64,000 bases of DNA from Vibrio anguillarum (GTDB lineage: Bacteria > Pseudomonadota > Gammaproteobacteria > Enterobacterales > Vibrionaceae): the NCBI RefSeq assembly GCF_001989995.2, contig NZ_JAHGUP010000009.1:62001-126000 (forward strand), written 5' to 3'. Position numbers and translations under genes: made by a program. Of this stretch, positions 1 through 11,468 are shown piece by piece. Positions within the stretch are counted from its first letter, which is position 1. Each line of letters begins with the position of its first letter. The notes below the pieces were generated by a model. That model saw only the letters and a program-made list of their open reading frames with translations, had not been told where the DNA came from and searched no databases.

Positions 1-201
1 TAGCGAAGATACGTATTGCAAGTCACCTTGTAGAACAATTTTTGAAAGCGGTAGCCTCTGTTCGTCCCACATCCAACTGAGTGTTGAATAAATGAGTGAA
101 CTTATCAGCAACAACACCACAAATAAAAAAATAGCGCCAGCGGCGTGATCTTTTATGAGTGGCGAACGGGACACAGCTCGGCTTTCATCGAACACATTCA
201 T
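1..201 (-). CDS. ftsQ: cell division protein FtsQ, N-terminal part (cut by window edge)
   Basis: This is the first 67 codons of FtsQ, the bitopic inner-membrane protein that links early divisome proteins to FtsB, FtsL and the FtsWI synthase. The visible part starts MNVFDESRAV, has a short charged cytoplasmic segment, one hydrophobic span at about residues 23-43, and the start of the periplasmic POTRA region. Its position directly after murC matches the conserved dcw order. The ATG at 199-201 is chosen because the frame stays open to the window edge; the ribosome binding site is weak (AGGA far upstream, CAGGC nearer). The gene probably has its own promoter at 292-319. The rest of the protein, and ftsA and ftsZ expected after it, lie outside. 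Confidence 0.9.
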   Translation of the reverse strand, partial: MNVFDESRAVSRSPLIKDHAAGAIFLFVVLLLISSLIYSTLSWMWDEQRLPLSKIVLQGDLQYVSSL

Positions 202-291
202 TAACAAAGCCTGATGTTCCTGTTTCTAAATCGCAATCGCATGCCCTATTTGGTTCACAATAGAGGTAAAAGCACTGACTTTAACCTCCGG

Positions 292-319
292 ATTATACTG
301 AGGTCGCTGAAAGTATCAA
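292..319 (-). promoter_or_regulatory. candidate sigma-70 promoter for ftsQ (ftsQAZ)
   Basis: Reading the minus strand, TTGATA (314-319) is followed after 16 bases by TATAAT (292-297). The -10 is a perfect consensus and the -35 matches at five of six positions. Transcription would start near 285, giving a leader of about 84 bases before the ftsQ ATG. The 188-base gap between murC and ftsQ is the widest gap within the dcw genes of this window, which fits an internal promoter. This was found by eye and has not been tested. Confidence 0.6.
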
Positions 320-389
320 ACATTGAAAGTAATAAATCTGGACTGGATACCATGTTATTCAATATTGATACACAAATAAGCCATTTAAA

Positions 390-1850
390 TTAAACCTGTT
401 GCATTTTACTGATATTCAGTTCGAGCCCCGCTAAATGTTTCGCTACCTTGCCGATATCCCCAGCACCTTGCGTCAGCACGAGGTCACCATCTTGTAATAC
501 ATTAGCCAGAATCGAAGGCAGTATGGTGCTGTCGGGAACAAAAATAGGATCGATTTTACCGCGACTGCGTATCGTTCGGCACAACGATCGACCATCGGCT
601 CCCGCAATCGGCTTTTCTCCTGCGGCATAGACATCGAGCATGATCAGCACATCGACTTGCTCCAGTACATTGGCAAAATCATCATACAGATCGCGAGTTC
701 GACTGTAGCGATGAGGTTGGAAAATCATCACTAGCCGTTTTTCTTGCCAACCACTACGCGCCGCCTTAATAGTCACACCCACCTCGGTAGGATGATGACC
801 ATAATCATCAACGAGCATCGCAACCCCATTGCCCGTATCAAACTCGCCCAGATGATCAAAACGACGTCCCGTACCTTGGGTGCTAGCCATCGCTTTTAAA
901 ATCGCTTCATCGCTGATGTCGTCTTCCGTTGCCACTGCAATAGCCGCGGAGGCATTAAGCGCATTATGACGACCTGGAATATTAAGCGTGATATCCAAAT
1001 TGGCTCGTCCCTGTCTGACGACCGTAAACTGGCCTTGTTGCCCCTGCTGATGGTAATTCTCAATCCTGACATCTGCATCATCGGCAAAACCGTAGGTGAT
1101 CACTTGACGGCTGATACGTGGAATGATTTCACGCACAACAGGATCATCAATACATAATATCGCCTGACCATAAAATGGCAGGTTGTGTAGGAAATCGATG
1201 AAGGTCTGTTTGAGCGTTTCAAAATCACCGCCATACGTATCCATGTGATCAGCTTCGATGTTAGTCACGATACTAACCATAGGCTGAAGATGAAGGAATG
1301 AAGCATCACTTTCGTCAGCTTCAGCAATCAAAATTCGACTTGAGCCCAAACGCGCATTGGTGCCGGCGCTTTTGACTAACCCGCCATTAACAAACGTAGG
1401 ATCTAAACCAGCCTCAGAATAAATTTGCGTAACCAATGCCGTAGTCGTTGTTTTACCATGCGTACCAGCCACCGCAATGCCATGACGAAAACGCATTAAT
1501 TCCGCCAACATTTCTGCACGACGAACAATAGGAATGCGTCGCTCACGCGCCGCTTTCAGTTCAGGATTTAGCTCATCGATTGCAGTAGAGACTACCACTA
1601 CGCTGGCGAGTTCAATATTAGTGGCTTGATGACCGATATAAATGATAGCCCCTTTACTTGCCAATCTTTCAGTCACAGGGTTGGAAGCAAGATCAGAGCC
1701 GGTAATTTGGTAGCCTTCATTGAGCAATACCTCTGCAATTCCGCTCATTCCCGCCCCACCAATACCGACAAAGTGAATACACTTGACGCGGCGCATCTCT
1801 GGCACCATGGCACGGATTTGAGCTAAATCTTGAGTATGTTTAATGGTCAT
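390..1850 (-). CDS. murC: UDP-N-acetylmuramate--L-alanine ligase MurC
   Basis: MurC adds L-alanine to UDP-N-acetylmuramic acid in an ATP-dependent reaction, the first step of building the peptidoglycan stem peptide in the cytoplasm. The 486-residue protein shows the N-terminal nucleotide-sugar motif GIGGAGMSG near residue 29, the Mur ligase P-loop GTHGKTTT at 129-136, and the C-terminal HHPTEV motif. An open frame runs 26 codons further upstream, but that extension lies inside murG and has no Mur features. The ATG at 1848-1850 gives the normal family N-terminus (MTIKHTQDL) and sits 13 bases after the murG stop with GAGAAA in front. In E. coli ddlB follows murC; here it is absent. Confidence 0.97.
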   Translation of the reverse strand: MTIKHTQDLAQIRAMVPEMRRVKCIHFVGIGGAGMSGIAEVLLNEGYQITGSDLASNPVTERLASKGAIIYIGHQATNIELASVVVVSTAIDELNPELKAARERRIPIVRRAEMLAELMRFRHGIAVAGTHGKTTTTALVTQIYSEAGLDPTFVNGGLVKSAGTNARLGSSRILIAEADESDASFLHLQPMVSIVTNIEADHMDTYGGDFETLKQTFIDFLHNLPFYGQAILCIDDPVVREIIPRISRQVITYGFADDADVRIENYHQQGQQGQFTVVRQGRANLDITLNIPGRHNALNASAAIAVATEDDISDEAILKAMASTQGTGRRFDHLGEFDTGNGVAMLVDDYGHHPTEVGVTIKAARSGWQEKRLVMIFQPHRYSRTRDLYDDFANVLEQVDVLIMLDVYAAGEKPIAGADGRSLCRTIRSRGKIDPIFVPDSTILPSILANVLQDGDLVLTQGAGDIGKVAKHLAGLELNISKMQQV

Positions 1851-1863
1851 GAAAAATTTCTCG

Positions 1864-2925
1864 TTATTGGGTAAGTGCGATGATAGCGTCGGCAACGACT
1901 TTATCAGCATCCAGTTGTGCGGCTGCACGCGCTTGTTGCGCCATCAACAGCAGATCATGACGCTCAAGAGAAGCAATCTCTTGCGCTAGTTTTTCTACTG
2001 TGAGCTGCGGCTGTTCAATCATTTTGGCCGCACCACAAGCGACTAAGTGATCCGCGTTAAGCGCTTGCTGTCGGTCTTTATGCATAAAAGGGATAAATAT
2101 AGCGCCAACACCGGCCGCTGCCACTTCAGAAACCGTTAATGCTCCCGAGCGGCACACCAGTAAATCAGCCCACGCATAAGCGCCAGCCACATCCTCAATG
2201 AACTCAGTAACGTGTGCATTTTTGATCTGAAGCGCGCGATAAGCTTGCTCAACCGACTGTTGATTATTCTTGCCTGCTTGATGGCAAACTTGGTAATTAT
2301 CGCCAAGCACAGCTAGTACGTCAGGCAAAGTTCGGTTGAGAATCTGCGCACCTTGGCTGCCGCCCATCACGAGAATGCGGATCGGTTCATTTCGCTCAGC
2401 AAAGCGTACTTGCGGCTCGGGTAATGTAGCGACATCTTGACGTACAGGGTTACCTACGACTTGCGCCTCAGTAAAGGCTCCGGGGAAGGCTTGAAATACG
2501 CGTTTGGCAATTTTCGAAAGCCAACGGTTGGTTAACCCTGCTACGGCATTTTGCTCGTGAAGCACAACGGGAATTCCCATAGACCACGCTGCCACGCCAC
2601 CGGGGCCACTGACGTATCCGCCCATGCCGAGCACCGCATCAGGTTGCCACTGCTTCAAATAACGACGCGCTTGAAAAATCGCGTTCACAATTTGAAAAGG
2701 CGCTTTCAGCAAACGCCCTATGCCTTGGCCACGTAAACCTTTGACCTGAATAAAGTCGATCTCAATACCATGTTTAGGCACTAATTCTGCTTCCATCCGA
2801 TCCGCAGTCCCTAGCCAGCGGATCTGCCAACCTTGTTGTTGGAGCTGTTTAGCCACAGCGAGACCGGGAAAAACATGTCCCCCCGTGCCACCAGCCATAA
2901 CCATTAAACGTTTATTGTTTATCAT
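1864..2925 (-). CDS. murG: undecaprenyl-PP-MurNAc-pentapeptide GlcNAc transferase MurG
   Basis: MurG is the peripheral membrane GT-B glycosyltransferase that transfers GlcNAc from UDP-GlcNAc to lipid I, making lipid II on the inner face of the membrane. The 353-residue protein has the glycine-rich loop GGTGGH at 12-17, a second one (GGSQGAQ) in the C-terminal half, and the motif HEQNAVAG, all typical of the family. The start codon lies inside the end of ftsW (14-base overlap), which suggests translational coupling. Upstream bases show only a weak AGAA ribosome binding site. Length agrees with the family. Confidence 0.97.
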   Translation of the reverse strand: MINNKRLMVMAGGTGGHVFPGLAVAKQLQQQGWQIRWLGTADRMEAELVPKHGIEIDFIQVKGLRGQGIGRLLKAPFQIVNAIFQARRYLKQWQPDAVLGMGGYVSGPGGVAAWSMGIPVVLHEQNAVAGLTNRWLSKIAKRVFQAFPGAFTEAQVVGNPVRQDVATLPEPQVRFAERNEPIRILVMGGSQGAQILNRTLPDVLAVLGDNYQVCHQAGKNNQQSVEQAYRALQIKNAHVTEFIEDVAGAYAWADLLVCRSGALTVSEVAAAGVGAIFIPFMHKDRQQALNADHLVACGAAKMIEQPQLTVEKLAQEIASLERHDLLLMAQQARAAAQLDADKVVADAIIALTQ

Positions 2926-4111
2926 TGGATTCTTTTTCTATAGACACTCGATTGCGATCTTTGAGTCGACATTCATGATCAATTCTCAATAAGATCGACA
3001 CCGCAACCGACATAATAATTAAGCTTGAACCGCCGTAACTGATCAAGGGCAGCGTTAGGCCCTTAGTCGGCACCATACCCGCTGCAGCACCCACATTGAC
3101 GAGCGTTTGGAATGCAAACCAAATTCCAATACCAAAGGCCAAATAGCCACCAAATTGCTGATCATGCTCAAAGGCTTTTTTACCGATAAACACCGCTTTA
3201 AGCACCAGACTAAAAATCAGCAGTAGAACCAGTACAACGCCAACAAAACCGAGCTCTTCAGCCAGCACTGCAAATACGAAATCAGTGTGTGCTTCAGGTA
3301 AGTACTCTAGCTTTTGAATCGAGTTACCCAGCCCTTGACCAAACCACTCTCCACGACCAAAGGCCATCAAAGATTGAGTCAATTGATAACCGCTGCCAAA
3401 CGGGTCTTCCCACGGGTCAAGAAATGAAGTTACACGGCGAATACGGTAAGGCTCTGCCGCAATCAGTGCGATTACCGCAACAATTCCAGCCACCATGAGC
3501 GCAATAAATTGTGACAGTTTGGCCCCAGCAATAAACAGCATACCAAACAGAGTCACCAGCATCACAACCACGGTTCCCAAATCTGGCTGACCAAGTAGCA
3601 AGATAGCCAAGGTTCCAAACACCATAATCGGTTTCATGAAACCACCAAAAAAGGTTTGCCTCACTTCATCTTGTTTACGAACTAAGTAACCAGCCATGAA
3701 AATAAACAGTGACAGTTTCGCGACCTCCGCAGGTTGCAGGTTAAATAACCCCAAAGGGATCCAACGCGAGGCACCATTGACCGATTTGCCCGCGAGCAAA
3801 ACCACAATCAGCAGCATAAAAGAGACGCCAAGTAGCACCGAGCTGTATTGCATCCAACGTTTCATTGGCACTTGCAACACCACACTCGATGTCACGATAG
3901 CCAGCATCAAGAAAATGGCGTGACGAAACATAAAGTGAAACGGTTGATCCGTTAAACGCGAACTGATAGGAAACGAAGCCGATGTCACCATCACAAGCCC
4001 AGTCAGCATCAAACCTAAAGCAATCCATACCAATTGACGATCAAACAAGGCTTCAGGCGCTTGGCTCTGAAACCATTGACGAGTCATTTTGATGAGGCTT
4101 GAAAAGGACAA
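2912..4111 (-). CDS. ftsW: septal peptidoglycan glycosyltransferase FtsW
   Basis: FtsW is a SEDS-family polymerase with about ten membrane spans that polymerises lipid II at the division site together with FtsI. The 399-residue sequence shows the family signatures [20 protein letters not shown] and, near the end, PLISYGGSS. The first codon used here is TTG at 4109-4111, with AGGA nine bases in front; the first in-frame ATG is at 4087 (MTRQWF) and has no visible ribosome binding site. The TTG start is therefore preferred but uncertain. The C-terminus overlaps the start of murG. Confidence 0.95.
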   Translation of the reverse strand: MSFSSLIKMTRQWFQSQAPEALFDRQLVWIALGLMLTGLVMVTSASFPISSRLTDQPFHFMFRHAIFLMLAIVTSSVVLQVPMKRWMQYSSVLLGVSFMLLIVVLLAGKSVNGASRWIPLGLFNLQPAEVAKLSLFIFMAGYLVRKQDEVRQTFFGGFMKPIMVFGTLAILLLGQPDLGTVVVMLVTLFGMLFIAGAKLSQFIALMVAGIVAVIALIAAEPYRIRRVTSFLDPWEDPFGSGYQLTQSLMAFGRGEWFGQGLGNSIQKLEYLPEAHTDFVFAVLAEELGFVGVVLVLLLIFSLVLKAVFIGKKAFEHDQQFGGYLAFGIGIWFAFQTLVNVGAAAGMVPTKGLTLPLISYGGSSLIIMSVAVSILLRIDHECRLKDRNRVSIEKESNDKQ

Positions 4112-4129
4112 AATGCAATTTCCTGTTGA

Positions 4130-5449
4130 TTAAGCGTAACGCTGCGCAAGCTCGGCAAAGGCGTCACCTCTGGCCATAAAGTTTTTAAACTGATCAAAAC
4201 TGGCACAAGCAGGCGAAAGCATCACCATATCACCACGACGCAGCTGCGGTTTGATCGATACGATAATCTCTTCCATCGATGAATAGAACTGAGCCGATGG
4301 ATGCAGTGGCATGAATTGCCCACCGTCAACGCCAAAACAGCACAGTTTTACGTTCAATGTTTTTAGTATCGGTGCTAATGGCGAGAAATCAGCGCCCTTG
4401 CCAACGCCCCCCACAAGCAGATACAAAGTCCCTTGGCAATTTAACCCCGACAACGCCGCTTGAGTGCTTGCGACATTGGTCGCTTTCGAGTCATTGACCC
4501 ATTTTACGCCGTGATTATCAGCAACAACCTGACAACGATGTGTCAGCCCGCGGTAAGATTTCAATGCATCAAGCGCAGATGAGTAATCAACACCCGCCAA
4601 ATCGAGCAGTGCGAGCACAGTGAGCACGTTAGCACTATTGTGTCGTCCCACTAAGCTGAGTTCCTCGCTTGCCAACAATGGCGTGCCTTTCGCCACTAAG
4701 AACGATTTTCCATCAATCATTTTCGTGCAATAGTCCGCGTCATGTTCAACGGAAAAACGTGCGATATGACCTGAAAATGAGGGAGGTTCCGTCTGGCTAT
4801 CATCGGCGTTCACGACCGCCGCTTGCGCATACTTAAAAATGCGCAATTTAGCTTGGCGATACGATTCCATACCATCGTAGCGATCCATATGATCTTCAGT
4901 CAGATTGAGAAAGGCAGCAGAGACGAGTTTTAAACTTGAGGTCGTTTCCAGCTGGAAGCTTGAGAGCTCCAGCACATAAAGATCGGCCTCTTGCTGAAGT
5001 AGATCTAAAGCAGGCACACCAATATTGCCGCCAACGGCAACCTTAAGCCCAGCAGCTTTAGCAAGTACTCCGGTTAAATCCGTCACTGTGCTCTTACCGT
5101 TGGATCCGGTGATAGCGATAACAGGCTTATCCACCTGCCAAGCAAAGAGCTCAATATCGCCCACCACGGGAATATGTTGCGCTAACGCCTGTTGAATCTC
5201 TGGCGTAGCTAAAGCAATGCCCGGATTGGTAACAATCAGGTCAGCGTCAAATAACCAAGCTTGGTTCCAGCTGCCACAATGTAGCTCAACTTGCGAGCTT
5301 AAATGTTCTCGACCTGGCGGGTTGTCCCGCGTGTCGATCACCTTAATCGTGAGCGAGCGATCTAAACTCAAAAGGTAGTTCACCACCGAGAGGCCCGTCA
5401 TACCGAGCCCCACGACCACCACATTATTAACAGTTTGCCAACGATCCAT
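4130..5449 (-). CDS. murD: UDP-N-acetylmuramoylalanine--D-glutamate ligase MurD
   Basis: MurD adds D-glutamate to UDP-MurNAc-L-Ala using ATP in the cytoplasm. The sequence has an N-terminal Rossmann motif ([11 protein letters not shown]), the P-loop GSNGKST, and the family motif [10 protein letters not shown]. The frame opens earlier with TTG at 5464 and ATG at 5455. The ATG at 5449 (MDRWQ) is preferred because GGA lies six bases before it and because, as I recall, Vibrio orthologues begin MDRW. That gives 439 residues. It is separated from mraY by 33 bases, one of the wider gaps inside the cluster. Confidence 0.96.
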   Translation of the reverse strand: MDRWQTVNNVVVVGLGMTGLSVVNYLLSLDRSLTIKVIDTRDNPPGREHLSSQVELHCGSWNQAWLFDADLIVTNPGIALATPEIQQALAQHIPVVGDIELFAWQVDKPVIAITGSNGKSTVTDLTGVLAKAAGLKVAVGGNIGVPALDLLQQEADLYVLELSSFQLETTSSLKLVSAAFLNLTEDHMDRYDGMESYRQAKLRIFKYAQAAVVNADDSQTEPPSFSGHIARFSVEHDADYCTKMIDGKSFLVAKGTPLLASEELSLVGRHNSANVLTVLALLDLAGVDYSSALDALKSYRGLTHRCQVVADNHGVKWVNDSKATNVASTQAALSGLNCQGTLYLLVGGVGKGADFSPLAPILKTLNVKLCCFGVDGGQFMPLHPSAQFYSSMEEIIVSIKPQLRRGDMVMLSPACASFDQFKNFMARGDAFAELAQRYA

Positions 5450-5482
5450 CTTCATTCCATTCAACGCCGTTTTGCTCTATCA

Positions 5483-6565
5483 CTAGCGCACTTTTAGTGT
5501 AGCCAAACCCACTAACACCAACACAATTGAGATAATCCAAAAACGGACGATCACACGTGGTTCTGGCCAACCTTTCAATTCATAGTGGTGATGGATAGGG
5601 GCCATCCGGAAAATGCGTTGACCACGCAATTTGTAGGAACCGACTTGTAAAATCACCGACAAGGTTTCCATCACAAACACGCCGCCCATGATCACTAACA
5701 CAAACTCTTGACGAACCAACACCGCAATTGTACCGAGTGCACCGCCTAGAGCGAGTGAACCCACATCGCCCATAAAGACTTGTGCAGGATAAGTGTTGAA
5801 CCACAGAAAACCTAAACCGGCCCCCACAATTGCAGTACACACCACCACTAGCTCTGAGGCATAAGGAACATAAGGAATATGCAGATAACTGGCGAAATTG
5901 ACGTTCCCAGTTGCCCATGCAATCACAGCAAAACCGGCAGCAACTAAAACCGTCGGCATGATGGCTAAACCATCCAGACCATCGGTTAAGTTCACCGCGT
6001 TACTGGTTCCGACGATGACAAAATAGGTCAGCACAATGTAGAGCAAACCCAGTTGCGGCATCACATCTTTAAAGAAAGGCACCACAAGCTGAGTAGCAGC
6101 GGTATCGTTGCCATGTGCATAGAGAGCAAACGCCACTATCAACGCAATGGCCGACTGCCAAAAGTATTTCCAGCGCGCGATCAATCCATCACTGTTTTTA
6201 CGCACCACTTTGCGATAATCATCCACAAAACCGACGACGCCATAACCAAGCAGCACCGCGAGTACAGCCCACACGTAAGGGTTTGAGAGATCAGTCCACA
6301 GCAGTACGGTAATAATGATAGAGGCGAGGATCATCACTCCGCCCATGGTTGGCGTACCGCGCTTACTAAAATGTGATTCTGGACCGTCGTTACGCACTAC
6401 TTGACCAATTTGCAGTAGTTGCAAACGTTTAATCAAGCGCGGCCCCATCCATAACGACAGAGCAAGTGCGGTTAAAATACTGACGATGGCCCGAAATGAG
6501 AGATATTCGAACAGACGAAAAAAAGAGAAGTATGGCTGGAGTAGATCCGCGAGCCAAATAATCAT
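5483..6565 (-). CDS. mraY: phospho-N-acetylmuramoyl-pentapeptide transferase MraY
   Basis: MraY is the polytopic membrane enzyme that moves phospho-MurNAc-pentapeptide from UDP to undecaprenyl phosphate, forming lipid I. The 360-residue protein carries the catalytic acidic motifs DDYRK and [10 protein letters not shown] and the late triple histidine in PIHHHYE, with about ten hydrophobic segments. Start and stop are shared with the neighbours: its ATG overlaps the murF stop by four bases (ATGA type), so the pair is probably translationally coupled. Length equals the usual 360 residues. Confidence 0.98.
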   Translation of the reverse strand: MIIWLADLLQPYFSFFRLFEYLSFRAIVSILTALALSLWMGPRLIKRLQLLQIGQVVRNDGPESHFSKRGTPTMGGVMILASIIITVLLWTDLSNPYVWAVLAVLLGYGVVGFVDDYRKVVRKNSDGLIARWKYFWQSAIALIVAFALYAHGNDTAATQLVVPFFKDVMPQLGLLYIVLTYFVIVGTSNAVNLTDGLDGLAIMPTVLVAAGFAVIAWATGNVNFASYLHIPYVPYASELVVVCTAIVGAGLGFLWFNTYPAQVFMGDVGSLALGGALGTIAVLVRQEFVLVIMGGVFVMETLSVILQVGSYKLRGQRIFRMAPIHHHYELKGWPEPRVIVRFWIISIVLVLVGLATLKVR

Positions 6566-7920
6566 GAGTATTTCTCCTTGAGAGCAGCCACAATTTTACT
6601 CATACCCGCACTGTTTGCACCTTTGACAAGTAAGGTATGAGACTCTTGATCGAATTGTGATAATTGCTGCTCGATATAAGCAATCATGTCCGCATGGCTT
6701 TCAAAATGGAGGCCATGGCATAGGTCACTGATCACTTTTGCATCGCGACCGTAAGTAAGGACATAGTCAAACTGGAATGGTGCAGCATGTTCACCGACTT
6801 GACGATGAAGTGCAAGGCTTTCATCGCCCAACTCAGCCATATTACCTAAAATTAACCAACGCCTTGCAGAGAAAGTGTTAAGTAGATCAACCGCCGCTTT
6901 CATCGCTGGAACACTGGCATTGTAACTGTCATCAATCAGTTTCACAGTCGTGCTCAATTGGGTGACATCAACACGCCCTTTCACCTGAGCTAGATGCGCA
7001 AGTCCGTACTGCACCTCTTCAAGATTTGCACCCAACTCAATGGCTAATGCCGCCGCAGCCAACGCATTGGAAACGTTATGTTCACCCACAATATTGAGCC
7101 CAATGTCAATATGACCGACGGGTGTGATCATTTCAAACTGGGCTTCACCTTGTTCGTTAAGCTTAATACCACGGGCGTAAAAATCTGCCATTTGACGGCT
7201 AGAAAAGGTTTTAACGATTTTGTCCGCTAAAATAGCGCTCCACCGCTCACCACCGTGGCTTTCTAAATTAATAATGGCTGTCGCACCTGAAGCAAGGCCT
7301 TGATAAATTTCACCTTTCGCCTGTTTTACGCCTTCAATTGAGCCAAAACCTTCCAGATGCGCCGCCGCAACATTGTTCACCAATGCGACATCCGGCTTCA
7401 CTAAAGAAGTGGTATAAGCAATTTCACCAATATGGTTCGCCCCTAACTCAATCACCGCATACGCATCACTAAGACCAGAGCGAAGCAGAGTGAGCGGCAC
7501 GCCGATATCATTATTAAAATTGCCAGCAGTAAAGAGCACGCGGCCTTTGGCTGATAAAATATTTGCCACCATCTCTTTGACTGTGGTTTTACCGCAACTG
7601 CCTGTAATCGCAGCGGTCGGTGTTTGACACTGATGGTGAACCCAAGCGCCAAGCTGGCCTAACGCCAATTTGGTGTCGGTGACCACCAGTTGAGGAACCG
7701 AAACCGCCAAAGGGCGCTGAACCAATAACGCCTTTGCACCAGACGCAACCGCTTGTACAGCAAACTCATGAGCATCAAATTTATCACCGACCAAGGCAAC
7801 AAAGAGCGCACCGGGTTTGATTTGACGCGTGTCGGTCGAGACCTCAGACACGGTGACATCACAACCAACCAATTGTGCATGCAAAACGTGCGTCAATTGC
7901 TGTAAAGAGACTTCTATCAT
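6562..7920 (-). CDS. murF: UDP-MurNAc-tripeptide--D-alanyl-D-alanine ligase MurF
   Basis: MurF completes the cytoplasmic precursor by adding D-Ala-D-Ala to UDP-MurNAc-tripeptide. The 452-residue protein has the Mur ligase P-loop TGSCGKTT, the motif [10 protein letters not shown], and the C-terminal segment [11 protein letters not shown] that is characteristic of MurF. It overlaps murE by four bases at its start and mraY by four bases at its end, so the three form a coupled unit. Confidence 0.97.
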   Translation of the reverse strand: MIEVSLQQLTHVLHAQLVGCDVTVSEVSTDTRQIKPGALFVALVGDKFDAHEFAVQAVASGAKALLVQRPLAVSVPQLVVTDTKLALGQLGAWVHHQCQTPTAAITGSCGKTTVKEMVANILSAKGRVLFTAGNFNNDIGVPLTLLRSGLSDAYAVIELGANHIGEIAYTTSLVKPDVALVNNVAAAHLEGFGSIEGVKQAKGEIYQGLASGATAIINLESHGGERWSAILADKIVKTFSSRQMADFYARGIKLNEQGEAQFEMITPVGHIDIGLNIVGEHNVSNALAAAALAIELGANLEEVQYGLAHLAQVKGRVDVTQLSTTVKLIDDSYNASVPAMKAAVDLLNTFSARRWLILGNMAELGDESLALHRQVGEHAAPFQFDYVLTYGRDAKVISDLCHGLHFESHADMIAYIEQQLSQFDQESHTLLVKGANSAGMSKIVAALKEKYS

Positions 7921-9404
7921 GCACTTATCTCCAGTAAGGTTTGCGCCGTTTCGCGATCCGAATAGTGAATAGTTTGATGGGCCATCACTTGATAATCTTC
8001 ATGCCCTTTACCTGCCAATAAAATGATGTCTTGCTGATCAGCATGTTGCAGGGCGTATTGCACGGCAGCGTAACGATTGTGTTCAACGTGTGCGCGACTT
8101 GCAAACTCAAGCCCTGCCACCATATCTTGTACAATGTCTGCCGGTTTTTCGCTACGAGGGTTATCGTCGGCCAAAATGATCTTATCGGCGCAGCGCTCTG
8201 CAATTTCGGCCATCATCGGGCGTTTGCCTTTATCACGGTCGCCACCACAACCAAAAATCGCCCATAGCTGACCTTGGCAATGAACGCGAAGTGCTAATAG
8301 TGCTTTTTCCAAAGCATCAGGCGTGTGTGCATAATCGACGACGATCTTCGCACGATTTGGCGCTTGAAAGAGCTCCATTCGCCCTAAGACCGGCTGCAGT
8401 TGAGAAGCCGTTGTCATCAAGGCTTGTTTATCAAAACCTAAAGTCAGCATAGCGGCAAAAGCGAGTAGAAGATTGCTGGCGTTAAATTCGCCAATTAACG
8501 GCACGCTCAATTCACCTTGACCATAGTAGCCGTCGAAGGTTAATGAAATACCATTATCACTGTAAGAGACCGAGCTCGCCCACAGCGCTTTAGCGCATTG
8601 CGGTTGCTGTTTTAAAGAGACGGCAATCGGTGCTTTCAGCTGTGCTAACCAACTCGCACCCACCGCATCGTCGGCATTAATGACAGCGTGTTGGCAGTGA
8701 TGAGCGGTAAATAAGGAGAGCTTTGCTTTGGCGTACTCTTCCATGGTGCCATGATAATCGAGATGATCGCGGCTTAAGTTAGAAAACACGCCCACAGCGA
8801 ACTTCAATGCTTGAACTCGCCCTTGAACTAATCCGTGCGAAGAGACTTCCAGCGCAGTATAGCGAGCGCCCTGCTGCGCTAATTGATAGAGTGTTTCTTG
8901 GACCTCAATGGCATTACCTGTGGTATTGGCGGCAGGCTGTAAATGGTTAAGAAAACCATTCCCCGTCGTACCCAGCACCGCCGCTTTCTCGCCTAACAAG
9001 TCAATCCACTGCGCGATTAATTGAGTAATGGTGGTTTTACCGTTGGTTCCCGTAACCCCAATCAACGTACTGGTCTTCGAGCGGTAAAACCGCGATGCCA
9101 GTTGAGATAGATGTTGGTTTAGATCAGCAAGGTAAATCACTAACACGCCATTGACGGTAGTCATACTGCCATGCGGATGCTGCCCACACGCTTGAGCCAA
9201 TACCAAATTCGCCCCAGCTTGAGTGGCGCTCTCAATAAACTGCCTTCCGTCGATGGCATGGCCGACCACTGCAATAAAGGTATCATTGGGTGATATTTTA
9301 CGGCTATCGAGCACTAAACGAGTCACCGACAACGTTGAAATAGAATGGCCATCGAGGTCAAGCCAAGGGGCGATGAGATCTTGTAAACACATACTCGGCG
9401 TCAT
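7917..9404 (-). CDS. murE: UDP-MurNAc-Ala-Glu--meso-diaminopimelate ligase MurE
   Basis: MurE adds meso-diaminopimelate to UDP-MurNAc-L-Ala-D-Glu. The 495-residue protein has the P-loop [10 protein letters not shown] at 116-125 and the motif DDNPRSE near the C-terminus; the DNPR sequence is the accepted marker of meso-DAP rather than lysine specificity, which fits a Gram-negative wall. The ATG at 9404 lies 16 bases after the ftsI stop with AAGAGAG in front. A second ATG four codons later is possible but less well placed. Confidence 0.97.
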   Translation of the reverse strand: MTPSMCLQDLIAPWLDLDGHSISTLSVTRLVLDSRKISPNDTFIAVVGHAIDGRQFIESATQAGANLVLAQACGQHPHGSMTTVNGVLVIYLADLNQHLSQLASRFYRSKTSTLIGVTGTNGKTTITQLIAQWIDLLGEKAAVLGTTGNGFLNHLQPAANTTGNAIEVQETLYQLAQQGARYTALEVSSHGLVQGRVQALKFAVGVFSNLSRDHLDYHGTMEEYAKAKLSLFTAHHCQHAVINADDAVGASWLAQLKAPIAVSLKQQPQCAKALWASSVSYSDNGISLTFDGYYGQGELSVPLIGEFNASNLLLAFAAMLTLGFDKQALMTTASQLQPVLGRMELFQAPNRAKIVVDYAHTPDALEKALLALRVHCQGQLWAIFGCGGDRDKGKRPMMAEIAERCADKIILADDNPRSEKPADIVQDMVAGLEFASRAHVEHNRYAAVQYALQHADQQDIILLAGKGHEDYQVMAHQTIHYSDRETAQTLLEISA

Positions 9405-9420
9405 TGTGCTTCTCTCTTAA

Positions 9421-11151
9421 TTATTTTTGGAATCGATTTTCATCAGGAGCAACATTGAGGATCTGCAACGCTCCTTTCATTATTTCGGCAAAGACAGGGC
9501 CGGCAACGGAACCGCCATAATATAAGTCACCTTGAGGTTCATTCACCATCACCACTAACGAGACTCGAGGGTCGCTCACTGGAGCCACTCCTGCCGTGTA
9601 AGCAAAATATTCATCACCATAACCGCCGGCAATCGCTTTGCGCGAAGTGCCTGACTTGGCCGCAATACGATAGCCCGGAACCGCGGCTTGAGTTGCTGTG
9701 CCACCGGGTTGGGTAACGGTTTCTAACATTTCCAACACTTTCTTAGCATTAGTTTTATCAACCACTTGGCGTGATAAATCTTGCTGGTTGCTGTCAATAA
9801 TATGGATTGGTTGGTACTGACCTAAATTGCCTAAAGTGGCATAAGCATGAGCCAACTGAATGGGGGTAATTGACAAACCATAGCCAAATGCCAAGGTGGC
9901 AATTTCAAACGGTGACCAACGGCGGCGATTCGGGAAAATACCCAAAGTCTCACCGACGAGGTTTAAACCGGACATTTCACCAAGCCCTACAGAGGTATAC
10001 ATACCTAATAGAGCTTCGAGAGGCATTTCAAGCGCCAGCTTAGCCACTCCGATGTTACTCGATTTTTTCAGAATTAAGGTTAAATCGGCTTTGCCGACTT
10101 TTGAGGTATCACGCACTCGACTACCACCGATTTGCATGATGCCATTCCCTGTATCTATCACCGTTTTGTCATTTGCAACGCCATTTTCAAGCGCGGCCAA
10201 TACTACAAAAGGTTTAACAGTTGAGCCCGGTTCAAAGGCGTCCGTGATCACGCGGTTACGCATTTTAAAACTTTGCCAATCGGAACGGTTATTGGGGTTG
10301 TATGAAGGGGCGTTAACCATCGCTAATACTGCACCCGTTTTCACGTCGAGCAAAATGGCCGATGCCGAAGTGGCACGATAGTCCGCTACAGCTTGCTTGA
10401 CCGCACGAAAGGCGATCGCTTGCAAACGTTGGTCAATGGTCAACGCCAGCGGCTTGCCCTCTTCACGCTCTTCAAGCGAGATATTTTCCACCACTCGGCC
10501 ATACCGATCTTTACGGATCACCTGTTTGCCAGCTTCCCCCGTCAGCCATTTATCATAGCTGCGCTCAACCCCTTCTAAACCGTGGCCATCGATGCCCGTC
10601 ACACCAATTAAGTGCGCACTCGCCTCACCAGCTGGATAGTAACGGCGAGATTCGGCCTTTAGCCCCACACCCGCTAATTTAAGTTCGCGAATATAATTGG
10701 CCATTGCAGGGCTCACTTGACGCTGCAAATAGATAAAACGGCGGGTTTGGTTCTCTTCAATTTTTTTCAGCAGCTCACTGCGCTTAATGCCTAACACATC
10801 AGCCAGTGCGTACCAACGTTCACGTTCAACTAAGCCGCCGGCTTTAAAAATAGCCACAGGATCAGCCCATACTGCATCGACAGGAACACTGACTGCGAGA
10901 GGTTCACCATTACGATCTGAAATGATTCCGCGTGCCGATGGCAAGGTTTTGGCTCGGACAGAGCGCATATCCCCTTCGCGGATCAAATTATCCGGTTCGA
11001 TAATTTGGATGAAGGCAACGCGCCCAACCAATAAAGCGAAAGCAACGAATACAAAAAAGAGGATGAGATAGAATCGCCAACGGATCAAAATAGGAGATGT
11101 CGCTTTTTCTTGACGAGGTGCCGCTTGGGCTTTGTCTTTGTTTTTTTTCAT
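9421..11151 (-). CDS. ftsI: septal peptidoglycan transpeptidase FtsI (PBP3)
   Basis: FtsI is the monofunctional class B penicillin-binding protein that crosslinks septal peptidoglycan and is the target of beta-lactams such as aztreonam. In 576 residues it has a short cytoplasmic tail, one membrane span at about 26-48, a pedestal domain, and the transpeptidase domain with all three active-site motifs: STVK at 310-313 (catalytic Ser310), SSN at 364-366 and KSGT at 499-502. The start overlaps the ftsL stop by four bases. No motif is altered. Confidence 0.97.
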   Translation of the reverse strand: MKKNKDKAQAAPRQEKATSPILIRWRFYLILFFVFVAFALLVGRVAFIQIIEPDNLIREGDMRSVRAKTLPSARGIISDRNGEPLAVSVPVDAVWADPVAIFKAGGLVERERWYALADVLGIKRSELLKKIEENQTRRFIYLQRQVSPAMANYIRELKLAGVGLKAESRRYYPAGEASAHLIGVTGIDGHGLEGVERSYDKWLTGEAGKQVIRKDRYGRVVENISLEEREEGKPLALTIDQRLQAIAFRAVKQAVADYRATSASAILLDVKTGAVLAMVNAPSYNPNNRSDWQSFKMRNRVITDAFEPGSTVKPFVVLAALENGVANDKTVIDTGNGIMQIGGSRVRDTSKVGKADLTLILKKSSNIGVAKLALEMPLEALLGMYTSVGLGEMSGLNLVGETLGIFPNRRRWSPFEIATLAFGYGLSITPIQLAHAYATLGNLGQYQPIHIIDSNQQDLSRQVVDKTNAKKVLEMLETVTQPGGTATQAAVPGYRIAAKSGTSRKAIAGGYGDEYFAYTAGVAPVSDPRVSLVVMVNEPQGDLYYGGSVAGPVFAEIMKGALQILNVAPDENRFQK

Positions 11152-11465
11152 TTGAGCGTAATCACCACTTCTTTATCAGAATCAGGTCGCTTCATTTCCA
11201 GCTCTTGTTTGGCAAGATTCTGCACGCGGCTATGTTCTGCGAGGGCCGTTTCCTCAAGAATGAGGTTACGCCATTCATTATCGAGCCGCTCGCGCTCAAC
11301 TAAGGTTTGATCTTTTTCTGAAATCGCCTGCCTAGAATGGTGGGTAATAAACACCACTCCCATCGCACTGGCAAAAATTAACATTAACAAAATAAGCGGC
11401 ACTCGACCCACCGTAAACAGGTCAAGTGCAATCAGTTTGGTTAAGTTAGGCGGCGACTTAGACAT
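11148..11465 (-). CDS. ftsL: cell division protein FtsL
   Basis: FtsL is a small bitopic protein that forms a complex with FtsB and FtsQ and helps activate FtsWI. The 105-residue sequence has a short N-terminal cytoplasmic part, one membrane span at about 20-42, and a periplasmic heptad-rich segment from about 45 to 90 expected to form a coiled coil. Its sequence is weakly conserved in general, so the call rests on size, topology and its position between rsmH and ftsI. Only three bases separate it from the rsmH stop. Confidence 0.93.
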   Translation of the reverse strand: MSKSPPNLTKLIALDLFTVGRVPLILLMLIFASAMGVVFITHHSRQAISEKDQTLVERERLDNEWRNLILEETALAEHSRVQNLAKQELEMKRPDSDKEVVITLK

Positions 11466-11468
11466 GGA

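Noticed and set aside
9896-10381. 161-residue open frame on the plus strand
   Set aside because: It lies antisense to the conserved transpeptidase domain of ftsI, has no recognisable motif and no supporting ribosome binding site.
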